This document shows, piece after piece, positions 1 through 10,510 of a stretch of 64,000 nucleotides of DNA. The stretch comes from Straminergon stramineum (taxonomy: Eukaryota > Streptophyta > Bryopsida > Hypnales > Calliergonaceae): positions 2,730,501 through 2,794,500 of the forward strand of contig OY987269.1 of the NCBI GenBank assembly GCA_963920665.1, in the 5' to 3' direction. The position numbers and the translations under genes are program-made. The notes under the pieces were generated by a model. That model was not told the DNA's origin. It saw only the letters and a program-made list of their open reading frames with translations, and searched no databases. Every line of letters starts with the position of its first letter. The first letter of the stretch is position 1.

Positions 1-442
1 CTTATCATTGTGGGAGACAAGCAGTAGGAGATTGTAACAAAGTGAATCTAGTTCAAAAGTGTACGTTAATTCATCTTTAAAATCCTTGCTAACAAGACTC
101 TTCAAAACAATCAAGAACTTGCCTTTGCTCATATGCAGAGACATAAATATAGCTTTATTCTCATATTTTATATTAAATGTAGATTGTATCTTGCTTTCAT
201 CCATCATATGCTCATAAGTACAATTTTTCATTCATTTATTCTTGGTAGAGTCTAATGACATCCAAACAATTTCTCAAGGATACCTTGTAGCCTAATGAAA
301 CCCTTTTGGTGTTATTGCATTGCAATAAGCTCCATTCTACTAGTACCATAGAGATGCCCTTGCATGGCCTTAGAAAATAGACATTTAGGATTGACCCAAA
401 GCTATCCTCATAGAAGTTGATGAAGCTCTTCTTTTTGTGCAG

Positions 443-1641
443 ATTTGTACCCCAAGTGACAAGCTTGATACGCCCTTACTTGCCTTTGCTCTCTCTTTTG
501 ACAACATGTTGTTGTGTCGGCTCACCTTTGGCAGTCAACATTAATACTGTCCGCTCACTATTAGGGCTTCAAATTCTTTTGCCCGTTGTAGCATTTCACA
601 CATCGGCCTTCTTTGTTGGCTACAAAGTAACAGAGATGACATTTCCAAGAGCAACAGATGTCACTGCCCTTGCAAGAACCATCTCCTTTGAAACAGGCAT
701 GTACCATGAGTTTCTAATCCCTTCTTCACAATTGTTTCCTCACTAATTATGAATTGTTTTTGTGATTTTTAATTGTTTAAAAAAAAATTTAATCACACTA
801 AAAAAATATGCTTAATTACTATCATTTCAATACTAATTGATGTACCTTCTATTATATCCATATTCTTCTTTGAATGTATGCTTAAGGTTGGTATCATATT
901 TGATTAGTTTCATCTTATTTATCTAAAATAAAGGTTGTTCAAAGATTTAAGCATTACTTTGGATAAATGAGAAGCAGTATGAATGAAAAATTACTTTGTT
1001 CATCATCCAAAATTTGAATGTAACAATTAATAAGAGACTTTTGTGATGTTAAGATGAGATGCAACAAAGTCTTTATGAGTGAAACTTAGAAGTTTAGTCA
1101 TAGTTTCTCATGACATGTGCTTTCATGGTGTTACAGGGATGCAAAGTAGTTTACTAGGTCTTGCATTGGCAAACAAATTCTTTCCAAATCCACATGTTGG
1201 CCTGCCTTCTGCCATATCTGTAAGTTTCTATCTAACTGGATCTATCTTGTTGGAAGATTTCTTTTTCTTATACTTGTTGATATTGTCAATTTTAATCTCA
1301 AGTTACTATTCATAGCCACACAGCACAATGCAATTGTAAAGAAGGAGGGTGGTTTAAAGTCATAATCCTTCTCTTTTGAGAGAGCACAAAACTCTCATAA
1401 ATTTTTGGATTTGTACAAGAGAACAGGATGAATACCGTTAGGGTTACAATATTATTGGTAGATGACCACCACTAGACAGTTCTAATGTTTTGCGCGTTGG
1501 TAGATGACCTTTAGAAAACTGTAACCCTAACTCTTGTCCTCGGATTCCACGCAGGTTGTGATCATGTCGTTGATGGGGTTTGGCTTGGTAATACATTGGT
1601 CCAAACACAAACATTCTTCAGTTGATTCATTGAACTCGTAG
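443..1641 (+). CDS. BASS-family (sodium/bile-acid symporter-like) plastid transporter, 3' part
   Basis: Three exons, 443-696, 1137-1219 and 1555-1641, join into about 140 codons ending in TAG. The translation holds the C-terminal signature of plant BASS carriers: PYLPLLSLL, CCCVGSPLAVNI, ISFETGMQSSLL, ALANKFF, PSAIS, then VVIMSLMGFGLVIHWSK. Family members are multi-spanning inner-envelope carriers for organic anions with sodium; the substrate here cannot be told. The first exon follows the acceptor TTTGTGCAG at 434-442. Intron 697-1136 begins GC rather than GT (AG|GCATGT), and only this choice restores GMQSS in frame. Intron 1220-1554 is GTAAGT...GCAG. Upstream exons are not found in 1-442 and probably lie beyond the left edge. 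Exons were joined by eye, but the match to the family over all three is convincing. Confidence 0.85.
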
Positions 1642-1679
1642 TATCAGTTTCCTCGTACGATTCTTGCTCCGTGTTTGTA

Positions 1680-1685
1680 AATAAA
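1680..1685 (+). terminator. Candidate polyadenylation signal of the BASS gene
   Basis: AATAAA lies 39 bp after the BASS stop codon, in a T-rich context. This is the expected place for a near-upstream element, but plant signals are degenerate. Confidence 0.4.
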
Positions 1686-2154
1686 GATATTCCGCATTCA
1701 ATGAACACCGTTTGCTCACTGATCTCGGGCAAAGCCTAAACCATCAGCACTAGCGTAAGCGGTGTTGATACAATTGCTCGATCTACTTTGAAAGTATTTT
1801 TATTCAACAGCTGTGGCGCTAATCATCGACTACGACATTGCACATTGAGGTTTAATAGTTTCTAATCATCGAAATTGAAGAAGAATGTTGTTGAATGTTT
1901 GCGTTCCCGTCCACGGCTTGCCTTCGCGTGTTTCGTCACCTCAAGCTGCAGTCAGTATTAGGGTTAGTAGCTTACAAGTAGCACCAAAATCATGTCGAAA
2001 TCAAATGAAGTTTATGCTGCTTAGTTCGACTATTGCGAGACACTTATTAGTTTTTATAGCATTGTTCTCATAGAGAACATTTTAATTCTGGCGATCTTGC
2101 TACTATGACTAATTTTCAACAATTAGTGCATGTACCAGAATCACCTCTATTTAG
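1686..2154. other. Intergenic, no gene seen
   Basis: Likely the remaining BASS 3'UTR and spacer. A 62-codon open frame at 1885-2073 shows no recognisable domain and no splice support, so it is not called. Confidence 0.5.
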
Positions 2155-2600
2155 CAGGCTTAGGATACGAGCTTGTAACAACCTAGCAGCAGATGTGAAT
2201 TACAGAAAGTGAGACATGAACGACGGAGAGCTACCGAAAAAGAAAAGGAGTGCTTGCCTATAGAGATCAGAGGACAAGTTTTGGAAGCACAGATAATATC
2301 AGAGTAATGCCTCATTTGCAGGCTTAGAGAACGAGCTTGTAACCCTAAGTGCAGGTATAATTTCAGAACGGGAGCTCTGGTTGAAATGAACGACTGGGAA
2401 AGAGAGTGCTTTCAGACAGTAGCGATCAGAGGTCAAGTGTTGGAAGTAGAGACATTATCAGAGTCATTTTAATTCGCGGCCGTAGAAAACGAGCTTATAA
2501 TCCGAACAGCAAAGATGATATGCAGAAAACGACATCAGGCGGAAATGAACGATTGGAAAAGAAAGGTTGCTTGCCTGCTCATCGATTTTCCGGTGATGGA
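2155..2600. repeat. Three degenerate tandem units of about 160 bp at the 3' end of the receptor kinase gene
   Basis: Units start near 2155, 2319 and 2477. Shared blocks in order are CTTAG.AxACGAGCTTGTAA, AAATGAACGACxGG, GAxAxxxAGTGCTT, GATCAGAGGxCAAGT and AxATTATCAGAGT. The third unit runs into the stop codon (2579) of the minus-strand kinase. The kinase 3' end or UTR has therefore apparently been duplicated twice. Confidence 0.7.
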
Positions 2601-5600
2601 GTCCATGCTGAGAGTGAGGGGTTATGAGGTAGCGTATGCAACCCATTTTGCACCGTCAACGCGTGTGGTGGAGTCGGGGGAGTGCCCGGAGTGGTCGGAG
2701 GAGATGGCGTGATTTCAATGCCCGGCACTTCGTGTCTGATCTCCTCGTTTCTTTGATGCGTGCTCGGACTGCTCTTGAACCGCATGGAGCCCTTGGTCTC
2801 GTCTTGAGGTCTCGTCTTGATGTGGTTCAACATCTTGAGAACATCGCTAATGTAGGGTCGCTCTTGCGGCTGCTCGCGTGTGCAAAGAAGTGCCACTCCC
2901 AGCGCCATCGACATCTTCTGTTGGTTGGCGTCGAGTTCGTTCCTCAGGATTGGATCCAGGATATTCTCCAACGCTTTGGAATCCGAGAGTGTCGATCGGA
3001 TCCAGTCTGGTAAGCTCACTCCCGCTTCAAGAGACTGCGGACTCCGTCCCGAGATCATTTCCAGCAACAGAATCCCGAATGTGTACACATCGCCCTTGAT
3101 CGTACAGCCCTCCAGATTCACAGATTCTGTGGAAACGAGACCATGAAAATCTTAGTTACTGGAAATCGTTGTATTTCGGGATTCTTTATATTTCGATTGC
3201 CTTACACAAAGCTTTCTTCAACTCTGTTTTCAAAGAGTGAGTACACATACAAAGACTCCAATTCGTTCAAAATATTGCTGAAATAAGTAACCGGAGGACA
3301 AAAAAATGCCGATTCCGGCGGTTCTTCCATCCAAGAGAACCACTTGCATTGATGGCATGTTGATCAGAGATATCGATTTTCTACCTGGAGCCTTGTAGTC
3401 ATTTGAACCACCCGCTTCTCTGCCTTTTACTCCTTGATCACCTAAAATCTGAGCGACGGCAAAATCGGTAATCCTCGCTTCCATGAAGGTGTTGAACAGA
3501 ATGTTACTCGGCTTCAAGTCGCCATGGACAGTGGGAGTGGAGCATTCATGGTGGAGGTAATTCAATCCTTCGGCAACTCCGATGGCGGTGCTGAATCGGT
3601 GGTGCCAGCCGAATTCTTTCACGAATTCTGTGTCTTTGTGCTGAGGGTACATGACGTTGTTTAAATCCCCGTTCGGCATGTACTCCATCACCAATGCCGT
3701 GACGTCCGTGCTGCAACAATAGCCGAGCACCTTGACGAGCGACCAGTGCCGGATATGACTCAGAATTTCGAATGCTTCTGCAAAGACCTTCTCTGTGCCT
3801 TCGTTTACGATTCTGACGGCGAGCTTCTTCACTGCTACCGAGGTGTTGTCCGGAAGTACTCCTCTGTACACGTTGCTCATGCTGCCCTCACCGATCTTGT
3901 TCTTCTCGTTGAAGTTTTGAGTGGCGCCCAAGATCTCCTCGGGAGTGAGCTTCAATTCCAGCTCGGCGGAGACCGTTACAAATTTTTTCTGCTCCTTCTC
4001 TTGCCGGAAGTACCTGGAGCAGCAGAAGAACGTGACCATGAAGAGCAGCACGAACGCGACTGCGCTTCCCACTGCAATTGAAATGACCGACGAGTGGTGA
4101 TTGCCCTGGTGATTGCCCTGGTGATTGCCCAGGTCCGGAAGCTCGCAGGTTCTGTTCACCATCGCCCCACACACGAGATTGTCAGCGAAGCTGCGGATGT
4201 TCACATCGTCATGTTGCACAAAATATGGTACCTCGCCGACGAGCTGATTACATGAGACATTGAGATACGTCAAGGCGGCGTAATCGACGAAATCATCAGG
4301 AATTGGACCCTCGATATTGTTGTAGGAGGCATCGAACACTTTCAAGTTCTTCAGGTCAATAAACCGGGGGAGACCTCCTCCGAATTCATTTGTGGAGATG
4401 TTAAATACCACCAAGTTGGCGAGGGTAGCGAGCGGTATACCAGGTAGCTTTCCTGACACATTGTTGGTGGATAAATCAAGCTCTTGAAGCGACACACAGG
4501 AGCTGATATTGTCAGGTAATATCCCAGTAAATGCATTTGCGGAAAGATTCATCTTCAGCAGTAGCGAAAACTCCCCGATCGTGCTGGGGATGAATCCAGT
4601 GAGGTTATTGCGACCTAGAGAGAGTTGAGTTCGCAGAGGGAGATTTGAGATCGTCGCTGGAATGCTTCCAGTCAGGTAGTTGTTCGACAAATCCAGATCT
4701 TCCAGTCGAGGTAAAGTATCCAGCCGTGAGACAAAATCTCCAGTCAGTTGATTCTCCTGTAAATGAAGCACCGTCAAGTCGCTCAAATTTTGGAACGGAA
4801 CAGTCCCCTGAAGTCCATTCCTGCTCAAGTCCACTCGGTTCAGTCTCGTGCACAGATTAATCTCCGCCGGGATCGCGCCAGTGAGATTGTTGTTCGACAT
4901 ATTGAGCGTTTTCAAAAATTGCAGGTTGCCAATCGAGGTTGGGATCTCTCCCGCGAGCCGATTGTTCGACACGTCGAGCGAAGTGAGGTTGGTCCAATTT
5001 CCGACTGCCAACGCGCCATCCAGGCGATTGTTCCCGAGATTCAGAGTCACTAACCCTGCCGCCGATGTGAGCTCGTCTGGAATCGGGCCCGTGAAGAAAT
5101 TGTTTGACAAGTCGACGACCTTCAAGAACGTGAGAGCGCCCAACTCGGGGCTCAAGGTGCCCGTCAAGCTCATGTTGGCCAGGTTGATGGACGAGACTCT
5201 CCTGTTCGTGCAGTTGATCCCGGGCCAGTAACTCGCCGTGTAATTCCTCATCCTGCACGGATTCAAAGTATTCGCAGTCCCTTGCCGTTTCCACCAGTAC
5301 GTGACGTTGAAAGGATCTCTTGTTATCGCCGCCTTGATGAGGAGTAGCGCCTCGCCATCTTCCACCACGCTTCGCGTCAAGTTCACGGCCTGTCACGAGG
5401 ATCAATCCCGATTACAAGGTTAGTCACCAAGACCATAAATCTTAAGCAGTTGAACTCATCTCTCCTTGCCTCTCCATGTTGCTGAGGGGAACATATGTTT
5501 TACAATTCAGAAATATAATAGAGAAAATTAATGCCACTCAGCGAAAGTAGTTCCACAATCGGTATGAACTCAAATCTGTATCCTGGCTGGGGAAATAGTA

Positions 5601-6058
5601 CATGCTTGAGTTGTTAAAGACCTGAAGAGTGCACTTTTCCACGGCCAGGATACAGATTTGAGTTACCTAGGATAATTTCTACGAGGACGTTCCAATCTGA
5701 TAGTGAAGAAGCAGATCACCGCCGGGAGACTGTGTCAGAACAGAGACCGGAAAGGAGCTAAGAGAGTGGTTTTCTGCCTGCCTCCTGTAAATTTCAATTC
5801 ATCGTTCAGATCACCTCTCGCAGAATGTGGCTACACCGCAAGACATGGTGAAGCTGCTTAGTTACGTACCAGTAATCTTCGTCCATGGGTCGCTGTCTTC
5901 TCCGATCCTAATTCCAGCGAGGGTCGAAAGGGACCTCCTGCAACTCCTTCAAACAACAACCCAATCGTAAGCAGAAAACACCCCGACAGGCGGATTCGCT
6001 GCGGGTCCAAGTCCCTGCGCCTGGTCCTCATCCCAAACGGTCTCAATCTTGGCGCCAT
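2579..6058 (-). CDS. LRR receptor-like protein kinase (atypical HGD / DFA kinase)
   Basis: Three exons on the minus strand, 6058-5870, 5389-3385 and 3126-2579, total 2,742 nt and encode 913 aa. Introns are GTACGT...GACAG (480 bp) and GTAGAA...CACAG (258 bp); the second join rebuilds the canonical APE motif (YKAPESVNL). Exon 1 gives the ATG and a hydrophobic signal segment (GCFLLTIGLLFEGVAGG). Next come an N-terminal LRR cap with a WPGINC-type motif, more than a dozen plant-type repeats (LxxLxLxxNxLxGxIP), a short NHQG repeat, one membrane span at about 498-521, and a kinase domain at about 560-836. The glycine loop (GEGSMSNVYRG) and VAVKK lysine are present. The catalytic loop reads HGDLKPSN, so it is a non-RD type, and the DFG site reads DFA. 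The role is presumably perception of an extracellular peptide or ligand at the plasma membrane; the ligand is unknown. Confidence 0.88.
4098..4133 (-). repeat. 12-bp in-frame tandem repeat in the receptor kinase (NHQG units)
   Basis: A TGGTGATTGCCC-type unit is repeated three times with near-perfect identity. On the minus strand it encodes GNHQGNHQGNHH just outside the membrane span. Such units commonly vary in number between individuals. Confidence 0.75.
5567..5664. repeat. Perfect 21-bp inverted repeat inside receptor kinase intron 1
   Basis: Arm 5567-5587 is the exact reverse complement of 5644-5664 across a 56-bp loop. The inner flanks (GGGGAAA / TTTTCC) extend the pairing imperfectly. 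The arms begin AACTCAAATCTGTATCC. The hairpin lies wholly within the 5390-5869 intron. Confidence 0.85.
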
Positions 6059-6332
6059 GATGGACTAATCTCGTTTCAGGTAACCTTCAAAACCTGAGCT
6101 TGATGCGTATGTATCATGCTCTTCAATGTCGCTTCACCCCATCGTGACCGAGGTCAGCACCATGGAGTCCAACGAACATCCTCTTGATCGATCTCTACCT
6201 GCTTCCTGCCTAAGCTTCGCCTAGTTAATCCCCTCGAAGCATGCTTAGCATTGTCACATGGCTCTGTTACCGAAACACCCACCCGCCTCTGCTTCCAAAC
6301 AACGAGCTAACTCGATCTCAACATTCACAGGA
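6059..6332 (-). promoter_or_regulatory. Presumed 5' flank of the receptor kinase gene
   Basis: Sequence immediately upstream of the kinase ATG. No clear TATA box could be singled out, so this is assigned by position only. Confidence 0.3.
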
Positions 6333-6463
6333 ACCCCATCTACAGAACCAACAAGCCGTTGGCAGGAACGATCAGAGAACAAGTGAGACCCAACTCTCTC
6401 CTGGCATCTGTCTCGAACGTCGACCTTGCCGACAACGACAGCATTCGGGCCGGCGCCACCTAG
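6333..6463 (+). pseudogene. Possible LRR fragment, divergent from the receptor kinase
   Basis: In one frame 43 codons read NPIYRTNKPLAGTIREQV, then SVSNVDLADNDSIRAG, resembling the GxIPxx / LSNVDLSDN spacing of plant LRRs, before a stop at TAG. There is no start codon, splice site or neighbouring repeat to extend it. It could be a relic of a neighbouring LRR gene or chance. Confidence 0.25.
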
Positions 6464-6479
6464 CTAGCTAGCTAGCTAC
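6460..6479. repeat. (CTAG)n microsatellite
   Basis: About five CTAG units in a row, a self-complementary simple repeat. Confidence 0.9.
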
Positions 6480-7702
6480 TCGATCCTCCGCAAGCTCTCG
6501 CCTGTGTAAACCACTCCACCTAGCTCGAAATGTAAGTGGAGACGTGGAGGGACTGAGTGAAAATCCGCCAATAGCAGAAGTCAACATCCCCGATCGTTCC
6601 GGGGCAGCTTTAACGACCATGGTTGACGTGCTCTCCCGGTCTTGCGATCGAGGCAACCTACAGGACGTTGAAGACAGCTTGCACTTGCTGAAGGGGCTAA
6701 TTTTGTTGGAATGGGAGATGAAGCCGAGCTCGTGGAGAGGGGAGGACTACAGTACTGTAGAGGAGTGACGGCATCGCTGACTACGTTGGAATCTTTGGCC
6801 ACGTTAGGGCGCGCTTCCCATGCAGCCGATCGTTTGGGGTATTTACCAACGGGACTCTGTCGTCACCCCCGGCGGATCGGCAAATTATTGGATCAAAGGG
6901 AGTCCGCTTGCCGCCGGAATGGCTCGGGTCAAACAAATGTCAACTGCGAGTCTTCGGGTCTGCATCGGCGGTTTCAATTTCGCTGTGCCCAAAAAAGGTC
7001 GAGGGTCCGTCTTCGCCAACTCAAATGTGGGTCTTGTCTCGGGATTCAGGAGAACAGGTTTTGTTGAAATGAAGTTGTTCAGTTTCTTATTTATTCAGTT
7101 CTTCTTATTGTTGAATGTTTTGAAAACTGTATTTTTGAATATCCCAACTGAAAAATCATTGATGATGCTTCGAGAAAATTTGAGTGATCTATCCATGGAA
7201 AGAAGAAGAATGTTTTGAGGTAGACACGCCTCATGTGAACTCTTTGTGTTCATTTCAGAACAAGACTCTAGAAGGGACTCCTTCAATGAGCTCACACTAA
7301 AAGATATTCAAAAGTGGTGTATTTTAAGTTTTCAAGATGCTATCTTTTAAAGTGTCAAAAATTGCAATTTTAGTAGTTTTGGAAATTGGAAAAATGGAAA
7401 AATGGAAAAAATACAATGGGATTAAAAGTAGATTATTGGAGCTACATTTTTTTAATCAAGTTTAAAGAGATTTAAAATCAAGATCTATGTGAAATTTAGG
7501 TTTGCCTTTTTACCATGCCCCTTGGACTTGATTTAATTGGTTCATTGGTTAGCTAAGGGAATTGTTGCAATGGTGAAGGATGTAATGTTTGAGGTTACAA
7601 GTCTTTTCAATGAAGATTGCAAATTACCAACTACCTTGGAAATTAATTTGAGATTAAGAAATAATAATCCTTTCTTCTTTGTTCTTTTGGATTCAATAAC
7701 TA
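6480..7702. other. Intergenic, no supported gene
   Basis: The first 550 bp is of mixed composition and holds several overlapping open frames (for example 6820-7218) with no recognisable domain. From about 7080 the DNA turns AT-rich. Confidence 0.5.
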
Positions 7703-7996
7703 AGGTAAGTAACTATACCCTAATCACACCTTGCCTTCAACTGCCACCATCATTTTGTGTACATCTTCAAAGTCAATATGTACATATGTTGAAGAAATGA
7801 TTTCCATAACATCTACCAAAAAAACTTCAACCCTTCATAACTTTTGCATACGGTATCCAAATGTCGCGTTCTTTGGTACATTGGAACCTCCTTTCAATCG
7901 CCAAAAAGAAAATATGAAAATTTTACCACCCTAATAATAGTAAATAAGCACATAAGCACATAAGCAAGAAAAAATGGCGGTTTGGGGGATATCCAG
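7703..7996 (+). mobile_element. Family E short MITE-like repeat, copy 1
   Basis: Shares an about 280-bp core with 20274-20552, 34030-34265 and 40092-40355: TTTGTGTACATCT, ATAACTTTTG, ATCCAAATGTC, TTCTTTGGT, then a CCTTTCA...AAGAAAATAT block, ending in GGGGGATATCC. The copies are dispersed and in both orientations. Confidence 0.65.
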
Positions 7997-8670
7997 TTAT
8001 CCACCTTCAAGTTTGGAGCAGTGATCCCAAAATGAGTTTAGGGAAATTAACCAAATGTTCATTTTTGGAAGATTTTTTTGAATTTAACACTGAGAGCAAG
8101 AAGAAATTAAGTAGCAACTGAGCAAAATTTAGCCAGTTTTGGGATCTCTGGTTTGGAGTGATGCTCCAATGACACGATTTCCTTCAAGATGCTCATGTTT
8201 TTTTGTTTTTTTTTTGACACAAATGAAACGAAATTTCATTGCACAAGGGAATAAATACAAACAGACCAGCCACAAGATGCTCATGTTTCGAGAACTGTTG
8301 ATCGCCATTGTCCGTACTTCCAGAAGAGGTCGTGGCAGGAATAACTGAAGTTATTGAGTAGCGTCCTGTCCAACGGAATGGATGGCTGTCTGTATTGCGA
8401 GATAGAATCAGACAATTTGATTGACACATGGGCTACTAGTGCTTTACTTATTAGACAAGCACTCGGACTACTGCAGGCTTTCAAGAAAACTTCTTATTTT
8501 TTTAGTATCTAGAACTAGACTATGTACCTATAATAAGGAGAGATGTAGCAATTGTGAGTGAGTAAGTTAGCAGTTCAAAAATTATGTAGGAAAATGCAAA
8601 ATGAAACATGTATTAAAAGCAATAGTGGTTTTTTAGGGCCCATCATTCATAAGAACTCAGTCCTCAGTGT

Positions 8671-9631
8671 GTCTAAGGGAGGCAACCCATTCTTGATCAC
8701 CACCCCAATCTAACAGCATAAGGTGGAGTAGATTTCAATCAGGAAGTGATTACCAATGATTAACCCCTACAGGACCAAGGCACATTTTAGGTTGAAATTG
8801 TGAAAAACTGCCACTTTTTAGGGCAATGAGAAAAAAATGAAAAAGAAAAGTTTTTTTTCAAAATTCAACCGTACAAATATGTACTAGACTACTAGGAGAA
8901 TGTTTGGAAAAAATTTCAGAAACTTTGACCATACGGATTGAAAGATTATAACATTTGAAGTTAGGAGAAAAAGGTTTTTTTCAACCTTGCCCACCAGGGC
9001 CAGCAGCCTTTAACTCCTCCTAAAGTGAGATTTTTACACTACACATGGTTATTTTTTTTGACATTTGGATCTTGTATCATGTAAATTACATATCTACAAA
9101 ATTTCATAAGCATAAGAGTTGTTTTGCACATGCTACCTGAAGCTGCCCGAGCTGCCTAAAAAGTTTAGGGCAGCATAACATTTGATCCGGGCACCCGATT
9201 GGAAAAAAAATTTCATTCCCACTGAGAGGGTATATGTTCACACCTTGTACCAAAATTTGAAGAACATCTGTTATAGAATGACTTCATACTCACCTACCCA
9301 AGATTAGTTGTGTACGTTCAACGGTCATTCAGTCCTTTAGGGGTTAATGTTGGTACAACTCCCAATGCAGTTGTGGCGGATTATGATTGGCTACAAGACT
9401 CTCAATATTGCAATCAACCCTTTGTTGGGATTTTGCAACTAGCCCTTGGTTGAAAATAGGAAGGTATATATGACCAATATGGGTGGAACAAAATCTTCAT
9501 CTAAAAAATTTGTAATGGTTATGTTTTGAGAAATAAAAATCTGAAAAATTATGGAAATCTTATGAACTCTATTTTTGCACATGGGAAAATTTTCCACTGT
9601 TGAAACCTCCTTTGCAAATACATGTATTTGC
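8671..9631 (+). mobile_element. Family F element, interrupted copy
   Basis: The flanks 8671-8759 and 9348-9631 together match the intact element at 19800-20188: GGAGGCAACCCAT, GATCACC, then TTGTGGCGGATTATGATTGG, CTCAATATTGCA and AACTCTATTTTTGCACATGG. The match is split by the family A insertion at 8760-9347. At 9632 it meets another TTAACCCC-type end, where the intact copy reads GCTTAAGTGG. The right terminus is not intact. Confidence 0.65.
8760..9347 (+). mobile_element. TTAA-flanked element, family A copy 1
   Basis: 588 bp starting TTAACCCCTACAGGACC and ending GTCCTTTAGGGGTTAA, so it has inverted ends of about 13 bp next to TTAA on both sides. It is non-coding, with poly-A/T tracts and the blocks AACTGCCACTTTTTAGGG and GATCCGGGCACC. 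The body is shared with 14292-14871. It appears inserted into a family F element. Confidence 0.75.
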
Positions 9632-10120
9632 TTAACCCCTAAAGGACCATTGTCCCTTCAAGGGACAAATGAGATTTCGGGCAGGTACCTACAGTCTCAA
9701 TTTTTGTCCTAATTTTTTGAAACTTTTTAGAAGATAGAAAAACTGATGAGCTTCATGGGAATGTAATTTTTTTTCATTTGGTGCCTGAGAACAAAAGTTA
9801 TGCCCAAATAAGCTCAAAACAAGGGAGAGGGGGCAGCAAAAAAAAGTTTCAAAAATTTGAATTTTTTTCTTTTTTTTCTTTTTTCCCTTGTGAATTATAT
9901 TTTTGTCTACACGGAAAGCTTTGATTCATTCCATTTGGATTTGTTATGAGAAAGTTATAGACAATCTTGTTTTTCGGGCAATTAGAGCATCTTCCTGAAA
10001 AAATAACTTGTAGGATTCATTTCTGAATGCAATTTTAACAATTTAAAAAAAAAGTTCCATGTGATTTCATTTTCTTTCTAGAACAATCTCACCATTGGGA
10101 TTAGTGCATTTTAATTTCAT
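9632..10120 (+). mobile_element. TTAACCCC-end element, family B, copy 1 (right end unclear)
   Basis: Begins TTAACCCCTAAAGGACC, followed by a short GTCCCTTCAAGGGAC palindrome and GGGCAGGTACCTACAGTCTC. The body is matched in reverse at 29640-30119, including GAAAGCTTTGATTCATTCC. The start coincides with a TTAA in the family F element. I could not find a matching right end. Confidence 0.6.
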
Positions 10121-10149
10121 CTCAGAGGCTTTGAAAGTGAGCACACATT

Positions 10150-10510
10150 TAGAACCACCCATTTAGACTTGCTTGAAATGGACCTTCTATAGTCATTGAA
10201 TGGATTGATAAAAAAAAATTATTTATTGCAAGAGCCAATCATTCTCTTTGCTTTCCCCATTTCTCTCTAGAATAGCAAATGCACAATGTATGAAAGACCT
10301 AGGATCATAAATAGGGACCAATGACTTATCTTGTTTGAAAATTCATAAGTAATTCGAAAATGTTAAAAAAAATATGAAACAACTTGTGTTACAATCAGAA
10401 TCTATTTTTCTTAAGTCTGAAAAATAAGCTAAAAATATACCCATATAAGAAAATACATGAAAAAGACGGACCAACCCTTAGATGAGCGGTTTATGAGCCT
10501 CCTACCTTAT
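10150..10510 (+). repeat. Family G repeat, copy 1
   Basis: Shares TTTATTGCAAGAGCCAA, GGACCAACCCTTA and GGTTTATGAGCCTCCTACC with the reverse copy at 42117-42526. Its right half matches 55130-55312 in the same orientation. Confidence 0.55.

Noticed and set aside
4857..5405. 182-codon minus-strand frame and several plus-strand frames over the kinase LRRs
   Set aside because: Shadows of the receptor kinase reading frame, with no family features.
6820..7218. 132-codon plus-strand open frame
   Set aside because: No recognisable domain, the second half is AT-rich with low-complexity Phe/Leu, and no splice context supports it.
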